From Verrucomicrobiota bacterium (lineage in GTDB: Bacteria; Verrucomicrobiota; Verrucomicrobiia; Opitutales; Oceanipulchritudinaceae): 5,830 bases of DNA. Under the pieces are notes generated by a model that was not told where the DNA came from, made no database searches, and saw only the letters and a list, made by a program, of their open reading frames with translations. Position numbers and translations under genes: made by a program. Where the stretch lies: positions 1 through 5,830 of the forward strand of contig JAAAOD010000265.1 in NCBI GenBank assembly GCA_009908535.1, read 5' to 3'. Below are positions 3,863-5,830 of the stretch, in pieces (positions within the stretch are counted from its first letter, which is position 1; each line of letters begins with the position of its first letter).

Positions 3863-5830
3863 ATGGGCGTGGCGCAACCAACATGGGAATCCGTTCTCGA
3901 GGAAGGCCTCCGCAAGATCGATCATGACTTCCGTTTCCTTTGCGACTGCCTCGCCGAGGTTCTTCGCGAGTTGGACCGGGGAGACCTCGCAGATCTGCTG
4001 CCGGGTCAGCCGCTGGATGGATCGGCCCGGGACCCGCTTCCCGACAGGGCTGCCCAGGCTATTTCGATCGCCTTCCAATTACTCAACCTCGTCGAGGAAA
4101 ACGCCGCCCAGCAGGCCATTCGCGCCCGCGAAAACGCCTTTGGGGAAGCCCACCAGTCCGGCCTCTGGAACCAGTACCTGCGGGATCTGCGCAACAGGGG
4201 CGTCCCGGCCGGAGACGTGCTGGAGCGGTTGCGCCGCCAGGCAGTGGAACCGGTCCTCACCGGCCACCCGACGGAAGCCAAGCGCTGGACCGTCCTCGAC
4301 CAGCACCGCGAACTTTACCTCCTTCTCGTGCGCCTCGAGAACAGCATGTTCACCGCCGCGGAGCGGGCACATATCCGCGAGCAGATCAAGACGGTCCTCG
4401 AGCACCTCTGGCGTACGGGCGAAATCCTTCTCACCAAACCGAATGTGCGCTCCGAACGGCAAAACGCCCTCTACTATTTCCGGGAGCGCTTTCCCGAGGT
4501 CCTGCAACGGATCGACAACCGCTTCCGCTCCGCATGGACGAACAGCGGCTATGGAGAGGAGGAAAACCTGGCCGCCCAGCACTTCCCCCGTCTCCGCTTT
4601 GGCTCCTGGGTCGGAGGCGATCGCGACGGGCATCCGCTCATCACGGCGGAGGTGACGAGGGAGACCCTCGCGGAACTCCGCCTGAACGCGCTGCGCGTCC
4701 TCGACCGCCAACTGGCGAAGGCGGAAAAACGTCTCGGCCTCTCCATTTACGGACAATCGGTCCCGCTCCTCCTCGAGGACCGGATCAAAACCCTCCGCCA
4801 CCTCTGCGGCCCTGCCATCGAGGAACGCCTCGCCCATCACGAGGAGGAACCCTGGCGCGTGCTTGTCCTGCTCATGCGGGCCCGCCTCCCCCTGCCGGAA
4901 AACAAGGCCTTCGCGGCGCAGGCGTACCGGTTCCCGTCGGAGCTGGCGGAGGACCTCGAACTGCTTTCCGCCTCGCTGGAAGCGGTGGACGGCGGACGCA
5001 TCGATCGGGAAGATGTATTCCCGCTGCGACGACAATTACAGGTATTCGGTTTCCATCTCGCACGCCTGGACGTGCGGCAGAACAGCGCCTTTCACGAGAA
5101 GGCGGTGACCCAGCTGCTGGAGGCCGCCGGACTCGATCCCGCTCCCTTCCGCGACGCCGGCGAACAGGGCCGCCAACGCTTTCTCGCCGAAGAGCTTCAA
5201 TCCCTGCGGCCGTTCACCCGTGAGGGCGTCCGCCTCGGCCCGGAGGCGGAGGCGGTAGTGACTTCTTACGCGGTGCTGGCCGGGCACCTGCGCCGTTACG
5301 GTCGCGGTGGTATCGGGGCCCTTATCGTCAGTATGACCCGGTCGGTAAGCGATCTCCTTGTCGTCTACCTCCTATGCCGGGAAGCCGGGCTTCTTGTCGC
5401 CGGTCCCGAAGGCCGCCCGGTCTGCCTTCTGCCGGTGGTTCCGCTCTTTGAGACCATCGATGACCTCCGCAACGCCGCCGGGATCATGGAAGGATTCCTT
5501 TCCCACCCCATCACGCGGGACAGCCTTCCCGGTCTCGACAGCGCCCTCGACGAAGAGGTGGCGAGTCACCGGGATCCCGGGAGGCTGCCCCTCCCGGATT
5601 CCGGTCGGCCCTGCCAGCAGGTCATGCTCGGCTACAGCGATTCGAACAAGGACAGCGGCATTCTGGCCAGCCAGTGGGCCCTGCAACAGGCTCAGGAGGC
5701 ATTGATCGAAGTCGGCCGACGGCAGGGTGTCACCCTGCACTTCTTCCATGGCCGTGGCGGGACAGTGAGCCGCGGAGCGGGGCCGACGCATCGCTTCCTT
5801 GAGGCCCTGCCCGAAGGATCGCTGGAAGCC
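3863..5830 (+). CDS. ppc: phosphoenolpyruvate carboxylase (3' partial)
   Basis: PEP carboxylase adds bicarbonate to PEP to form oxaloacetate and phosphate in the cytosol, refilling the TCA cycle. The frame stays open to the window edge, showing 656 residues; the family is usually 880-970, so roughly the last quarter is missing. Signature motifs appear in order: VLTGHPTEAKR (131-141, catalytic H135, equivalent to E. coli H138), FGSWVGGDRDGHP (246-258), FHLARLDVRQ (397-406, R405), VVPLFETIDDL (525-535, likely metal ligand E530), VMLGYSDSNKDSG (587-599, D593 and K596), and FHGRGGTVSRGAGPTH (628-643, H629, R631, R637). All visible catalytic residues are present. The loop reads SRGAG where the E. 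coli enzyme has GRGGA. The C-terminal aspartate/inhibitor site lies outside the window, so allostery cannot be judged. ATG 3863 is annotated; GTG 3869 is an equally plausible start that would remove two residues. It follows the photolyase gene by 33 bases. Confidence 0.96.
   Translation, partial: MGVAQPTWESVLEEGLRKIDHDFRFLCDCLAEVLRELDRGDLADLLPGQPLDGSARDPLPDRAAQAISIAFQLLNLVEENAAQQAIRARENAFGEAHQSGLWNQYLRDLRNRGVPAGDVLERLRRQAVEPVLTGHPTEAKRWTVLDQHRELYLLLVRLENSMFTAAERAHIREQIKTVLEHLWRTGEILLTKPNVRSERQNALYYFRERFPEVLQRIDNRFRSAWTNSGYGEEENLAAQHFPRLRFGSWVGGDRDGHPLITAEVTRETLAELRLNALRVLDRQLAKAEKRLGLSIYGQSVPLLLEDRIKTLRHLCGPAIEERLAHHEEEPWRVLVLLMRARLPLPENKAFAAQAYRFPSELAEDLELLSASLEAVDGGRIDREDVFPLRRQLQVFGFHLARLDVRQNSAFHEKAVTQLLEAAGLDPAPFRDAGEQGRQRFLAEELQSLRPFTREGVRLGPEAEAVVTSYAVLAGHLRRYGRGGIGALIVSMTRSVSDLLVVYLLCREAGLLVAGPEGRPVCLLPVVPLFETIDDLRNAAGIMEGFLSHPITRDSLPGLDSALDEEVASHRDPGRLPLPDSGRPCQQVMLGYSDSNKDSGILASQWALQQAQEALIEVGRRQGVTLHFFHGRGGTVSRGAGPTHRFLEALPEGSLEA

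Noticed and set aside
2882..4078. 398-aa reading frame on the minus strand
   Set aside because: It is antisense to the photolyase-like gene and the start of ppc, whose motifs are unmistakable; its length reflects the high GC content.
4079..5035. 318-aa reading frame on the minus strand
   Set aside because: It lies wholly antisense to ppc, with no supporting motif or ribosome site.
3940..5223. 427-aa reading frame on the plus strand
   Set aside because: It is a Pro/Arg/Gly-rich shadow of ppc in another frame with no recognisable motif.
1..5830. CRISPR array, insertion sequence or prophage segment
   Set aside because: No regularly spaced repeats, transposase, integrase or terminal inverted repeats are visible.

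Overview
This GC-rich window (about 60% G+C by eye) is almost entirely coding, with every supported gene on the + strand. The AGG/GGA-type ribosome sites, tight gene packing, LdhA-type D-lactate dehydrogenase and bacterial-type PEP carboxylase indicate a bacterial chromosome. The PEP carboxylase glycine loop has an SRGAGPTH form that I associate, from memory only, with Verrucomicrobiota/Bacteroidota-like enzymes rather than the enterobacterial form. That taxonomic hint is weak. No insertion sequence, phage gene, CRISPR array, tRNA or rRNA is visible.

Layout. (1) Positions 1-213 hold the 3' end of a CNNM/CorC-like membrane protein: the last half of its CBS domain pair and a short acidic tail. 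(2) Positions 214-616 are a 403-base stretch with no convincing gene. It holds two inverted repeats and an AT-rich patch that could carry the promoter for what follows. (3) From 617 to the right edge runs a closely packed six-gene cluster. It comprises a 67-aa unknown protein, a 116-aa unknown protein whose start overlaps it by 14 bases, a fermentative-type D-lactate dehydrogenase (ldhA), a 50-aa zinc-ribbon DUF2256 protein, a photolyase/cryptochrome-family flavoprotein and PEP carboxylase (ppc), which is cut by the window end. Gaps within the cluster are 17, 4, -4 and 33 bases, which suggests a shared transcript. A small hairpin with a pyrimidine-rich tail before ppc could modulate readthrough.

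How the genes fit together. LdhA consumes pyruvate and NADH; PEP carboxylase diverts PEP to oxaloacetate. Both act at the PEP-pyruvate node, so co-expression is metabolically plausible. The DUF2256 protein and the photolyase-like protein form a separate functional pair joined by an ATGA stop/start overlap. The most interesting items are this pair, in which the flavoprotein has lost two of the three classical electron-transfer tryptophans and carries a His/Cys-rich segment where canonical photolyases have their WR-E-FY motif, and the two overlapping unknown small genes that open the cluster.
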